From the NCBI GenBank assembly GCA_021029095.1, contig JAJOHG010000037.1, forward strand, positions 245,991 through 309,990: DNA of 64,000 nucleotides. The letters run 5' to 3'. The first letter of the stretch is position 1. Each line of letters begins with the position of its first letter. The notes beneath the pieces are model-generated. The model saw only the letters and a list, made by a program, of their open reading frames with translations, had not been told where the DNA came from and searched no databases. The position numbers and the translations under genes are program-made. Source of the stretch: Phellopilus nigrolimitatus (Eukaryota > Basidiomycota > Agaricomycetes > Hymenochaetales > Hymenochaetaceae). This document shows, piece by piece, positions 44,003 through 56,014 of the stretch.

Positions 44003-44862
44003 TCACAGAGCCAGCACAAGTCCAAACAGCGCAGGCCAGAACACGTAGACAAGGTTGAACTGTACGTTCGCCTTCCGCAGGCCCCTTCTGCCACTTGACG
44101 CGTCGTTCGCGATCGCTCCCACGCGACCGATACCGGAGCTCGTCGGCTCGGGGAAAGGCATTGTCGTGGCGCCCGAGGCAGTCGTCTCCATGGTAACCGT
44201 CACCAAATCATTGTTACCACCTCCGGATGCAGCGATCGCGGCTGGCGACGTCGACGCGTTCGCATTTGTCGACAATCCGTGGTGATCGCCAGAAAAGGCA
44301 GTCCGGTTGCCGTCCATGTCTGTGATGGTAAAGTCGGCAGTGTATATAGTCGTCGGATGGATCTGCCGACTTGAAGAGCAGGACACTAAGCATGGACGGG
44401 GTAATTTTGCTATAGTTACACTTCGCTAGATACGGGCGCTGAGCTATGCCACTCACAAGTCCGACGCGTTTGTCCAGAGCTCTTTAGAGATAAAGACATT
44501 CTGAGACAATTTCCGAGGGTCTATGTCCGTCTCCAGAATCGCAAGGAGTCTCTATATAGCATTGGGGCCGAAGTTTCAGTAAAGTCGGGTTCACTCCTAT
44601 CGCGGCATTCCGCCTGGACGACAACAAAGTAAATATTCTGAAAGTCGATTAGCCACTCACAGAATCTCCCACCCAAAGTTCCAATCGCATTTCACCCATT
44701 TCAGCGAGCGATGGCTTCGACTCCGAATCTCTCCAGGTGACGTTGTTCCATGCTCCTCCTCGAAAGACCGTTTTAGCGATAGGCTGAGTAGGGAAAAGGC
44801 GCGCGCTTGGCCGTTTGGATACATAGAGCAAGTGCTACAAGGTTGACGAGAGGGTACCGCAT
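44003..44862 (-). CDS. Kre9/Knh1-like, probably GPI-anchored, cell-wall protein (N-terminus frame problem)
   Basis: The core FPTQPIAKTVFRGGAWNNVTW, then SKPSLAEMGEMRLELWVGDS, ILETDIDPRKLSQNVFIS and IYTADFTITDMDG fits the Kre9/Knh1 N-terminal-type domain found in many basidiomycete Ser-Thr-rich surface proteins. After it come a Ser/Thr/Ala/Gly-rich stretch with NASTSPAAIAASGGG and a hydrophobic end VYVFWPALFGLVLAL, typical of a GPI-anchor signal. Introns lie near 44660-44550 and 44455-44370 (the latter acceptor is uncertain). The ATG at 44862 starts a good signal peptide, MRYPLVNLVALAL, but it is in a different phase from the domain. A 54-nt GTAG...CAG intron could rejoin the frames only by deleting most of the signal peptide. 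Either a single-base frameshift, a sequence error or an upstream first exon explains this. Confidence 0.65.
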
Positions 44863-45795
44863 AAATATCAAGAGGAGTATTACGATATCTGTTGTAAGGT
44901 CTGTGTTGCTGAAAGGAGGGAAGAAGGGAAGGATGGGCGGTTCGTGCCACCGAGCCAACGCGTTACGTCACGTCACAGATTAACGACTCTGCTTTGTGAA
45001 TAGCTGGTGGCATTGCTTGGAATCCTGTAAGGTTCAAGGGAGCTCTGGAGTCGAGCTCACTACTCAGAATCTGCGACTATCAATGCATCTTACGGAGCGT
45101 AGCTGATGTACACTAATGAGTCAAATTTGTGCGATCGGTCCGCGAACTAAAGTAAAGCCGCCTCGGTCGAAAGAGCGTAGCGCTCTCAAATATTATGGTG
45201 GTGAAATGCTTTAGTACTCCTTTTTCTGCGGCATCAATAAGTCTGAACAAGCGTCAGATTTGCATCCATCGTATATTTCCAAACAGCCTCGTAGACTTTC
45301 TTTGCATGCACGTGTAGAAACTTGAGATCTTCTTAGATCTTCTTCGACGAAAACTAGCACAGCCCTCCGCCACGGACAAACGCCGCCACTTCGGCTTCTT
45401 CGTCCGCTTTTGGCAGCCAAGCATCATAATCTATTCCACAAGGACTATTTTAGCCGACTATCAATATCATCCCCATGTTCCTGCTGAATCGTGGCAGTAC
45501 CTTCGCAACGACGATTCGGCTGCTCCTCGTGCTCAGGAATGAACGCAAAATGAACTATATAGCTGCAGCATCAAAGCCAAGTTCCTTGCGCATCTTGGTT
45601 CTACCGACTGTCTTCTACTGCGACTAGTATATAACACGGCTTGAAAGGCGTCTTTCGCGAGGATACTCTCTCTGTTACCACCTGCACCGAGTCTTAGCGC
45701 CTCGGTGGGCCTAACCTTTGCAGTCGTAGTTCGCGCAATAACTCGCCATTCTCGCCACTCTTACTCGCGCGGATGACCCATTTGTGCAAAGGTCG
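44863..45795. other. Divergent intergenic region
   Basis: Promoter space between the Kre9-like gene (-) and the disordered-protein gene (+). Short frames lack motifs; a small AGATCTTCTT direct repeat occurs near 45330-45350. No RNA gene is seen. Confidence 0.5.
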
Positions 45796-47375
45796 ATGAC
45801 GTTTCTGCCCGAGGCGCGCGATCCATCGGGCAAAGAAAAGACTTATGACACTCGCATTGCTACATTTAACGATTTCGCCGATCACCTTAAATCTCGAACT
45901 CCGAGCTCCGTAGCTAGTCACGAAGAACCAACTAGCTATGTTATGCAAGGCCCTCAACCCACCCACCCTACGACACATTATCGAGCCCATCACACTTATG
46001 CTCAAGGAGGTGCGCGTCGACATGCTTGACCAGCCCCTCATTTCCTCATGCTTCTAGTGTTCGTTCCAAAGGTCACTATAGGTATCAAGGAACGGATTCG
46101 CCCCCTCAACGGAGTTTACCGGTGCCTTCAGGACGTGACGTTCCGCCGGCTCATATCAACAACAACCCGTACACCTACCAGAGCAGCCTTCTGCCAGCTT
46201 CTAATCTGCTGCCTTCTTACGCCTTATCCAATCTCAGGCAAAGCTGGAGCCCGCAGCAAGCATGCTCGTCGTCGTCTTCTCAGCCTCAATCTCCAACGTT
46301 GGCTCAGCCGTGCCCGCGCATCAGCCGAGTCAAAGCCCCGCGGCGCATCTCTCAGTCTTTTAGACCAGCCGCACCTCCGTGTCCTAGTTCGGAAAACTTC
46401 ACGACCCGCACGCACAACCAGTATGGCTTCACGACGTCTTCATGGCCGGACGCTGGGTCCTCAAACCGCAATTGGCAAGGAAGTGCTAACGGCCCCAACG
46501 AATCTTCGTCCCTGTTGTACTCGAGTTCCAACTTTCGGATCGAGTCCCAGTCCGCTTCCCCGCAATCAACATATTCCGATATCTCTGAGGAAAGGCCTAG
46601 GCAGCGACGACGGACCACGCACACTTTTACGACTTCCATGAAGTCCGTTTCCCCCGTGTCGGGTAGTTCTTCGGACAGCTCATTCGTTCGATCTGCATCT
46701 CCAGCAAAGTTGCGGCGAAACTCGAAGAATACTCGAGCAGCGAAGGCTGGCTCATCTCGGGATGCTCACGGGAAGGCACGTACCTAGCTGTAGCATTTAC
46801 CGACCACCAGTACTAACTTCTGACATTATTCTCAGCGTCCTCAGCATCCATCTTCCTCAAAACCGTTTTCGTCTTTCTCGACCTTCACGGTGCAGCCTTC
46901 TCCCGCGGTCTGCGAGCCGGCCGGTGTAACGTACATGTCCACCGTCGACTTCGCGTCTGATACGAGCACGGTGAGCCATGCCTTCGAGCACGGCCCGACC
47001 GAACTTCCCCCTCGCGCGTACATCGGCGGGCCCGATGCGATCAGTCCTTGGAAACCGCGCAAGAACTTGGGCACCATCCCTGGGAGTGCGCTGGACTACG
47101 TGAGTTCAATGATTTTCTTCTCTCCAACTTCTGTGTACTCTTTCTCCGCTCGGGCACTGTTTGTGATCGCTACTTGTTTTTGTTTTCATTTCATTCATCC
47201 AGACGACTAACACCTCTTGCTCCCGCAGCTCCCCATTGTAGAAACCAGGATGTCGCGCCTCGAGAAGGCCCTCGACGCGTATGTCCGACACAGAGGCGAA
47301 CTGGCTATACGAAAGTCGATCCTGCCTGGAATGGAACCAGGCTCTGGCTCTGATGATTCCATGACTGCTACATGA
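45796..47375 (+). CDS. Ser-rich disordered protein, unknown function
   Basis: Four exons (45796-46009, 46072-46775, 46836-47099, 47229-47375) join in phase to 442 residues. The intron after 46775 appears to use a GC donor (AAG|GCACGT), because the available GT four bases on breaks the frame. The protein is Ser/Pro/Arg-rich in exons 1-2, with short conserved-looking blocks: YRYQGTDSPPQRSLP, a basic SPAKLRRNSKNTRAAKAG, then STVDFASDTSTVSHAFEHGP and ISPWKPRKNLGTIPGSALDY. It ends in a helical segment with RMSRLEKALDAYVRHRGEL and a short acidic tail. No domain, signal peptide or membrane segment. A nuclear or regulatory role is possible from the basic tracts, but I do not recognise the family. The start may lie further upstream. 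Confidence 0.65.
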
Positions 47376-50300
47376 CCGTGTCCCCCTTCAAGTTCAGCTC
47401 CACATATCAGCTTTTCTCTTCGTTTACTCCCTTCGCGAGTCCTTAACTATAACTGTATGCACAGACCAGGGCTGTATTATATGTATCCTCGCATTACATA
47501 GCTCCTTCGCATTACGCATTGCAGACTGTTCCAACCGCATTCCTTTCACACAACAACCACTGGTCCTAGTCTCGCATTCTCGCTCACACTATATACTTAT
47601 TTGTACTGTATGCAACTACCTGCTCTCTCTTTCACATTGTAACCACGTCTTTCCGCTGTATACTTAGTATGAAATAAAGGCTGACGCGGCGGTCTACCAT
47701 GTACGCTCCCTAACAATTTTCTTTTTGTATTTCAATATCTTATGGGATTTTTCATAAACTCTAGAGAGATTTAGCGCAGCGCAGGGTCGGAAATCGAGCG
47801 AGCCGCCGCTAATCGTCCGGAAACCGAGTCGCCAGAGCCGTGGGGATCAGATTAGCGTTCATCACTTCGAAGCCCAGGAGGCTGTGTTCGGGTTTATTCT
47901 AGCAGATCAGTGATGGGAAGAAGCCCGATGTGATCGTCCTCACGTGCGTTCGAGATGATTCGGAAATCCCCTGTTTGAGGCCTTTTTGGTTACTTCAACA
48001 AGCTTTTGATTGGGGTTACTTATCAGACTCAGCAGTCCGATCTGGTTTCGATTGTGTTTCAATGTCTTGTTTCGCAATGCTCATGTTCCCATTCTTTTTT
48101 CCCATCTGTTGTGATTGTTTTGAGCCAGATTTGCCCAGCACGACTGTCAAAAAGTATGTTTTGTGGCTGCTCAAAAGAGACTCAAACAAGTCATTGGGAG
48201 TAGGAGGGCGAAACGTTGAGCCTGTTGCACTATAACCGATAATCTGCCATTAGTCCCGTATTTCATTGTTTTCGTATTCAATAGCTTAGATCCCTTGTGT
48301 GAGTCTCAGATTAGATTTTAGTGATTTTAAGGTGCTCGTCACCTTGACCTGACGTACCGTTCTGATCAGTGAGAGCTGAACCATCGTTTCAAAATAACAT
48401 TTCTATCTGTTCACCTGGCTAGTCACTCGGCGCTTCTGCCGAGAGGAACCTGCAAAGTATTGCGATTGGTACATCAATCAATCTCAATTTGATGAAAGGA
48501 ACAAGCGTATGAAACGAAAGAGGCTGTTTTCTCCGCATACATCCACCAATACTGTTTTGTAAACGAAGCCCCTTGGTTCTTTCTCTATCGCGGCCTTTCT
48601 TTCTTGCTGCCGAATGCTCGAATACTTATTAAAGTTTTAACATCACAATAAGTATGTCGAGCACCGAGTATTGTCCCATTGATTTCCGATGTCAAAAGCG
48701 CGGACGTCGACAGTATGTGATGTTCGAGCGCTTAATGGCTCGGATTCGGTGAGGATAAATGAATTCGGTAGAGCATATGGTTGATGCGCATGAAGTACGT
48801 ACTAAGCTTGGAGCTAATCATACAGAAATCATTGTTGTCAGAGCCAACGTTAACGTCGAGGTGACCCAGGGTTATGTAGACGATCCGAGGAGATAATTAG
48901 CACGCGGCTGAAGGCGAGAATACAAGCATTTTTTAGTTCATTTGGCACATCAATTCCTTGATTCAGATATCTCGACCTCGCCGAGATTGTAATGAAATCC
49001 GTCTGAATATATGTGTAACTCGTATCTTGTTGATAAGCAAATTTAGCTATGTATCAGATACATCCGCAGTCTCCTAAGTAGGGCCACTATATCCGATAAA
49101 AGCCGCAGGAATGCTTTCTTGCGTGAAGCAGTCCTCCCCCGGTTTCATACGTAATGGAGTTTGAGTATTTGCTGACTTTCAAGACTTAGTACTATAGACT
49201 CGCTAAACTTCAGTTGATAGTGCGGTATGGATGGAGATAGCGCGGCCTCCACGAGAGTTCGACGAGCTTTAGAGATAGTTCTCTGCTTCCGAGATCATAG
49301 CGCACCGTGTGGACCTGATGCCACTTGGAAGTCATGACTTCGGAGGTTTCCAAGCGTCTTGTATGAGAATCCGACGAAAACAGGCTAGTGGATGAAGATT
49401 CTAAAAATGTATGAGTCCTACAACAATACGGGTCGCATTCAGTGGAGATGATCTATGCTCTCTTCTTTACTAGGATGCATCTAGCAGCTAATTGTATTTG
49501 GAATACCTCGTGAGCCAGGTGCATGGGAACCTTTGGGCTGTCGTAAAAGAAGAAGAAAATCGAGTAAAAAAATCAAGTTTGTTTTGCGATGCAGATAGCG
49601 TGAGATTGCCACTTCTCGGAAGTTGCTTTCGCAAAAGCTGTACTTAGGTACGACGGTACACGTTACCAGTCAGTCGTAAAGGCCAATAAGTTAAGGATTG
49701 AATACACATCCGATGCGAGCTGAAATTATCAGGATTTTTCCTTTCAGCTCCAACTTCTTCGGAAATAAGGGTATGATTTTACCTAACTTAAGCTATATCA
49801 TCCCGGATACAAACACGATGAGTTCTGCCTTGCTTATTGAAGCCGAAAGTCGCAGGACCGGACTCTTCGCGAGAACAGTATGACTAGCCTTGACTCCGAG
49901 TCTTTGGCATTGTGTGAGCTCTTAGGGAACCTTTTATAATGAAATTTCTCGCCTATCTGATATGTCTGCAAGGACAAGTCGATAGTAGACCCGTGTCTTA
50001 TGTTCCGTATTTCGTCTTCCTCGAATCCTGAGGTTGGTCAAATTCTTTATGAATCGTAATGGATCGGACCGATCGGCAGACCGGCAATTTCCGATATCCA
50101 CCGAGTCTGACTCCTGAGTCCTCTTCCCTTCTTCTCCTATGTGCTGCCCCCTGTCGTCCCTTCCACACGGATGGATGGCAGTCGAACGTATTCGCCTATC
50201 TTCCTCACTTGTTATATATCCCGACCTATGTTGCGGACAGGGGCGTACGACAGCCATCGCTGTCATACTTGTCGGTTCTGTGGCTGCCAGTGTCACTGAT

Positions 50301-51566
50301 GCGGCGTACGTGTGTCCGCAGTGTCTTTCTTAAACCTGATCAACATCGGCTGTACGTCCAACGATTTAGGGAAACATTCTGACTCAAAATGTTGTTTGTC
50401 GACAGAAGGAGAATGACTACAAGAGCATTGAATAACACGTTGACTCCAAGGTCGACAAGACAAAAAGAGGTAGATATTTCTGGCCATATTCTCTTTGTTT
50501 GCTATGCTCCTCCCCGAGGCCCGTTTGGCACCACATACATACTACCTTAACTTGGGGGTCTGTGGGTAGAAGCTACGCTAGTGATTATATGGTATAGCCA
50601 GTGACGCACAGATCTGGATTCGTTGCTCTGGAGAAAGTCGTCACTTCCTACCACCATATACATCATGAGCGTAATAAACCTCTCGTCCCTGAGCAGTGGG
50701 GCATGTTCCAGAATTTGGGTGCTTGTCTTTGGAGACATATTCTTCTCTTTTATTCATCTCTATGTTCATTAGCACCACGTCACCCTGGCAGACAACTGAC
50801 ATCGACCAAATTGTCCGAAGCATGTGGAAGTCGATATTATATGTACGTCTAACAATCTGTCGCCAACTCATTTTTGTCAAAACAGAATTGACTGTCCGGT
50901 CACTGGAACACGTTGATTTTCGTAGAACAACAAGTGTTCGGTCGAATGAAAGCATATATTTAATTTTAATGCGAATCTTTGATTAAAAAATGTGTACATA
51001 CGTTTGATTTACTTCGATGCAATCGCGGCGGCACTGAAAAGGCGAGGCCTCTAACCAACCTTGCCCCTCATTACCTTTCATGCATTGATTTTGTTAAAGA
51101 GAATTGTTTCGAGCGAGTACAACTTCTTTATACTGATGACTTGTGAGATATCGATGTTTTATTGAAAGGAATTCATTTTTGTTATAAAATATTATGTTTA
51201 TGACTTCCTCCTTTGGGAATGCTGTGACGCTCCTTACCCCGGTACTTACCTGATGTTAGTCTTCATCGCCACTGAATGTGCTACAGCACTGATTTAGAAG
51301 TATAGCTCTTCGGTTCTTCCCAAGCAGATCCTTTGTCTTTTCTGAAGCTCTGAAGTAACGAAGGTGTACAGAACTTACCCGAATCATCAAACACGATCAT
51401 CAAGCACAGTGTCATTGTCACGCATCACACAGTGTCAGCCACCGCCACGGCTTGCACGTGTGACAGTCGGCTCGATAAAGGTCTTGCTCGTCTTCCCCTC
51501 CCACCTCGAGACCCCCAACGTCCATCAACACAATTTTTACTCGTTGTTCCAGCGTCGTCGACGTCG
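47376..51566. other. 4.2-kb gene-poor region
   Basis: The first ~300 bp look like a 3' UTR with AATAAAGG near 47672. The rest has no frame above about 120 codons, no splice chain and no motif on either strand. I see no terminal repeats or simple repeats that would identify a transposon. The last ~250 bp, CT-rich around 51480-51560, is the presumed promoter and leader of the FHA-RING gene. It may hold decayed elements or non-coding RNA genes that cannot be seen by eye. Confidence 0.45.
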
Positions 51567-53550
51567 ATGAACCCAGTAGATGCGCTCGACGTGCAGTCGC
51601 CAGCTCACCGTCAGTCCATTCTTGGCTCGTTCTTGCGTGTGCGTCCGCGCGGCACCTCCCAGTCCCATCAGGCACCACCCAACCTCCAGCTCGACCATCT
51701 GCAAGACCCTGCGGCCAACCTAACGAGCGTTTCGTCTAGCCCAAACGGTGCCAGCATGCCAGCCCAGCCGCCTTCCCCGACTTCGAATCCGAACCCAGGC
51801 CACCGGCGACGACCCGCGGCGGGGGGGATACAAGCTTCAGCGTCGCACGGTTTCAATACTCCGTCTGCCAACACAGGGGTGGTTGTTCCTGGCCTTTCAC
51901 ACATCCTGCGTCGAAGGCGTTCTGCGAACGGAGTACTCAATACGAATGGTGCGACAAACCCATCGATTGCAGCAAACCCTTCCCCAGTGGATGCGTCACA
52001 GCCCGCTTTAGCCGCCCGTCCTGCTACATCCGCAGTTCCAGTTTTGGGGGCGGGACGTTCGCACCGTATTCGGCTTGTTCCTCATCTCGATTCAAACCGA
52101 TCTCTCCATTTTGAGCCGATTTCAAGGGATGTGCGCGAGGGCGACTCTCCGCTGCGCATAGGGCGCTTCACTGATAGGTCGGGAATGGGTGTTGCGGCTC
52201 TCAATGCTCAGAATACGAACAAGCTGGCATTCAAGAGCAAAGTCGTTAGTCGTGCTCACGCGGAAGTGTGGTGCGAAACTGGCGGCAGCTTTTTCATCAA
52301 GGACACGAAGTCTTCGTCGGGCACTTTTTTGAATCATATCAGGCTATCTGCTCCGAATACGGATTCGCGTCGATTCCCACTCAAGGATGGCGATGTTCTC
52401 CAGTTAGGGGTAGATTATCAAGGTGGCACGGAGGAGATCTACAAATGTGTAAAAATGAGGATCGAATTAGGGAGGGAGTGGCAGGCGCAAGCGAACGCTT
52501 TCAAGTATGTCTTCTTCACGTCCTAGTATTTATTTGGTCTCACTTCAGTTAATTTGATAAAGCACGAACGCACTGAAACAATTGAAGGCACTGTCCTCTC
52601 AACCCTCATCTGGAAAGCCTGCCTCGAAGGGTGCGATCTCGAAGTCTGGCATATCAGACTGTTGTATTTGCTTGTTCTCAGTGACTGTCCACCAATCGCT
52701 CTTCATTGCTCCCTGTTCGCACGTTTTCCATTATAAATGCATCCGACCCATGTTACTCATGCACCATCCTGGGTTCTCTTGCCCTCTCTGTCGGACCTTT
52801 GCCAATCTGGAGGAGGACGTTGAAATCGACGTTGAAGACCTTGATACTTCTGACAATGCTGATGGAGCAGGATCTAGAGGGTCGTTGGAAGGACCTCCTA
52901 CTTCATCTGCATCCCCGGCGGGCCGTGACGCGATGGACATCGACGCAGCTGTCTTGAATGTGAGCACCGTCTTATCGGCCGCAAATGAGGTCGCTGCGCA
53001 AATGAACAATGGGGCGGAGACAGAGGTCGAGCGCGATTTCGCTCCGCCGAATTACCGGAGAACCGACAGAGCAACGTTGCGCAATAACCACTCACCATCG
53101 CCGGCGCGCAACCCTCAGTTCGAACGCGTACAAGAGGATGACGAATATGCTTTAGACACGGAAAACGAGTTTGGTGCTCTCATGGATGACGAACAGGATG
53201 AGCACGAGGGAGACTTTCACCCGCTACCACCACTTCCCGTGCCCTCACCATCGATGCAGCATCTTGCAGCTGTCCCGGTGCCAAATGCATCATTGCCTGG
53301 ACCCGTGTCCTCTTCATCAGTTCCATCGCAAGCTCCGATGCAGGGATTTTCCGTCATGCGGCCGATGTCTGTTCCTGCACCGGGCAGTATGAGCTCGCGT
53401 GCGTTGGTAGTGGACGATGCAAGTGATGGAGACGTGGATGAGGAGGGTGATGGGTACGAGTTTATTGGAAGCGGGCTTGAAGCCGATGCCTCCGGCTCTT
53501 CTGGGGAAGGCGGCACGGGCAGGTCTGTCGGGAGCAAGCGCAAACGATGA
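51567..53550 (+). CDS. FHA-RING E3 ubiquitin ligase (Dma1/Dma2, Chfr-like)
   Basis: E3 ligase that reads phospho-threonine through its FHA domain and transfers ubiquitin through its RING; yeast Dma proteins act in septin/spindle-position control and the mitotic exit checkpoint. Two exons (51567-52504, 52563-53550) join to 641 residues. Residues 1-170 are disordered. The FHA domain covers about 170-305: HRIRLVPHLDSNRSLHFEPI, LRIGRFTDR, FKSKVVSRAHAEVW, SSSGTFLNHIRLS, LKDGDVLQLGVDYQGG. The RING-H2 lies at about 340-385: DCCICLFSV, FIAPCSHVFHYKCIRP, FSCPLCR, with all eight metal ligands. The C-terminal part is acidic and Pro/Ser-rich and ends in a basic SKRKR. The start ATG is the first in the exon that keeps the frame; the intron 52505-52562 is in phase. 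Confident assignment to the family; target proteins unknown. Confidence 0.92.
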
Positions 53551-56014
53551 CACGCTTGATCGACCGCAATACTTTCGACTCTAATTCGCTTTATCACTTT
53601 ACTCTTCCCATGCGAGGATTTGCGCCGATCTTTGAGAGGCGTTATATTTGGATCGGAATTGGCGGTTTCGTGGTCTCTGGATCGCTTACTGTGCCTTTTA
53701 TTCGGGCTTTTCGAACTGCGAACGGCGGGACTGGATAGTTGCGTTGGTTTGTGTGGGGCATGTCTAGGACGTGATACGCCGAGTTCAATTCTATCGTTCT
53801 CTTTTCCTTTTTCGCCCACTCTTCCAGCGACGTTCACAACTGCATATGCGTTTACACACCATCACCATCACCATTGTATGTTTTCTTTCCCTTCGCTTTC
53901 CTCACGTCTGCATGCTATTATCATGTGCATACTGGTACTCTTCGTATAAATAATGTTTCGGCTTTGCTTCTGCCATTTTCACTCTGTCCCTTCCTCATGA
54001 CACATTCCACGTCCTTCGTTCCTTGTCCCTCCTTGTATGCGCATATCATGATCAATGCCCTTCACGGAGTCATAGTAACATATCTATCTCTTTTCCGCCC
54101 TGAATTCGTTGCATTGACACCCCTACAGGTAATACGCTTGAACATTAGGTACTTGCATACTCCACGATAATTTAACCCAGTTATGAATGCGACCCTCTAA
54201 TGCGAACCTGATCGTCCCGCGTGTTTGCCCGCCGAACATTCTTCTATCGTAAGTTTGCACTTACTATTCCTTCCTTTCTATTCAGTTAATGATAGGAACA
54301 CTTTTTGTTTACTCGACAGAACTCAGACCACTTTTCACATCGCTTTTCACGCTATCATTGTAGTGACAAACTTCTGCGCATTCGAAGCACGTTGTGATCT
54401 TTCATGCCGCGAGGGTACTTAACTTCGTGTTGTGTGTCTTATTACGACAAGCGCGACTAAGCATAGAGGGTAAGGCGCAGTTGTTGAAAGTACGTGCTGA
54501 TGCGGCCGCCACGGATGTGGCGCACCTGCTTGCTTCACTTAAAAACTGGCTTTCTTTTTCTTTAACGTGTTCAACAACGCTTTTCTGACATTACTGACAA
54601 TGACGGAATGGGGTAGCTTCGTCCTGAACTCGATGCTTTACTGGTTACCGTAAACGGGTTGAACTTCGCGGTGGTGATGACCGCCTGCTGAGGTTCTCTG
54701 ATGATAGGTCCTGGTTGCTATTTAATTTCGTCTCTGATCTTCAGCTCTAGCTTCTTGTGACTTGTCGAGTCGAATGTCTCTTGCGACGCGCAGATTTGTT
54801 CCCTTATTAATTCAGTTCCAAGCAAAGGTCGGGACGGCTAACTTGACATTGTCAGGCTTTCCGACTTTCTCCAGGAGACGATTATAGCCTGTACCTTACT
54901 CTTGCTTCCTTATGCTTCATCCGATCTCCGAATGGTTCTTATCATCTGTTTGACCTCGGCGAAGGACATCTGATAAGCCGCTTTTCCTTGGGAACTCTGC
55001 ATATGCGCTCCTTCGTTGGACCCGAAGTCTGTATCTAGGATTGTGCTCGTCTCCAGTAAAATTTCACATTTGCAGGTCTCGTTTTACTCGTGGCTCGTTC
55101 AGACTTCGAAGTTTCACTAGTTTGCTTAAGCGCACGGCGATACTTTATGTGCGAAACCTCCGTGGATGGATGATAGGAGCTGTGTTATCGCTTGATACCT
55201 GCTTCTACCATTGAGCGTCAAATGGTAAGGCACTCCCCCATTGAAATCATTTATTCGGCTTCTGTCTAGGCCGAAGGTGCGCTGAGGCATTGTCAATCTT
55301 CTTCATGGCCCTTTTCACGCGTTCTACCAACGGTATGATATGTACGTCAAGCGACTATATTTTTCACACAACGCCGACCATCGTTTGGACGTGAACACGC
55401 CTTTCCTTCCGAATGTATATCCTCCAATTCAATAGCTAGATTGGCCCGGCTTAGTCCATTATCTCTGAGACATGTAGGTGTATTCCATTAATTAGGCAGA
55501 GAGTGTAAAAAATTGGAGTCCTCTGCTAGGAGCTGGATATTACTTCTTTTTCACTCTAGGTATAATTTTGACTCATATTGCCTGATGGCGTACATGTCCT
55601 ACAAGTCTGTGGGTGCCACAAAGGACTCATTTCTGCAGCACCCAAGCGGCCTTTTACCGCTGTTTATTTATCAATCATTAGCCGCCTTCTGCTATATGTT
55701 TGAGGCATGTACGAGACACTCATGGTACACACGGTGGTAGAATGTTATGCACTACTTGAGCTACGCAATATATATTTGTGTGGGGGGGGGGGGGGGGGGG
55801 GGGGGGGGGAGCTGAGAACAGGTCGAATATTTATTAATATTGCAGTTTGTCACAATTTTAGCCGGCTTGCATGTGATAGAGATAGAGATCACGAAGGAAG
55901 ACGTCACATCACAGGTTGTTTTCTTGAAGCGGCCATCTCGGCCGCTCGTCGTCGAGACGCGCCCGCCGTCCTTCTTCGCACTTTCTTGATTGTTTTTCTC
56001 TTAAGCTTTCTTGC
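53551..56014. other. Intergenic region with a 28-G tract
   Basis: About 2.5 kb with T-rich sequence after the FHA-RING stop and only short frames. A run of 28 G lies at 55782-55809, preceded by TATATATTTGTGT. I find no MITE arms around it, unlike the G tract at 43312. The final ~100 bp before 56015 is the leader of the F-box/WD40 gene. Confidence 0.5.

Noticed and set aside
55440..55830. A fourth MITE around the G tract at 55782
   Set aside because: No TACAGGTGGGT-type end or inverted arm could be found on either side.
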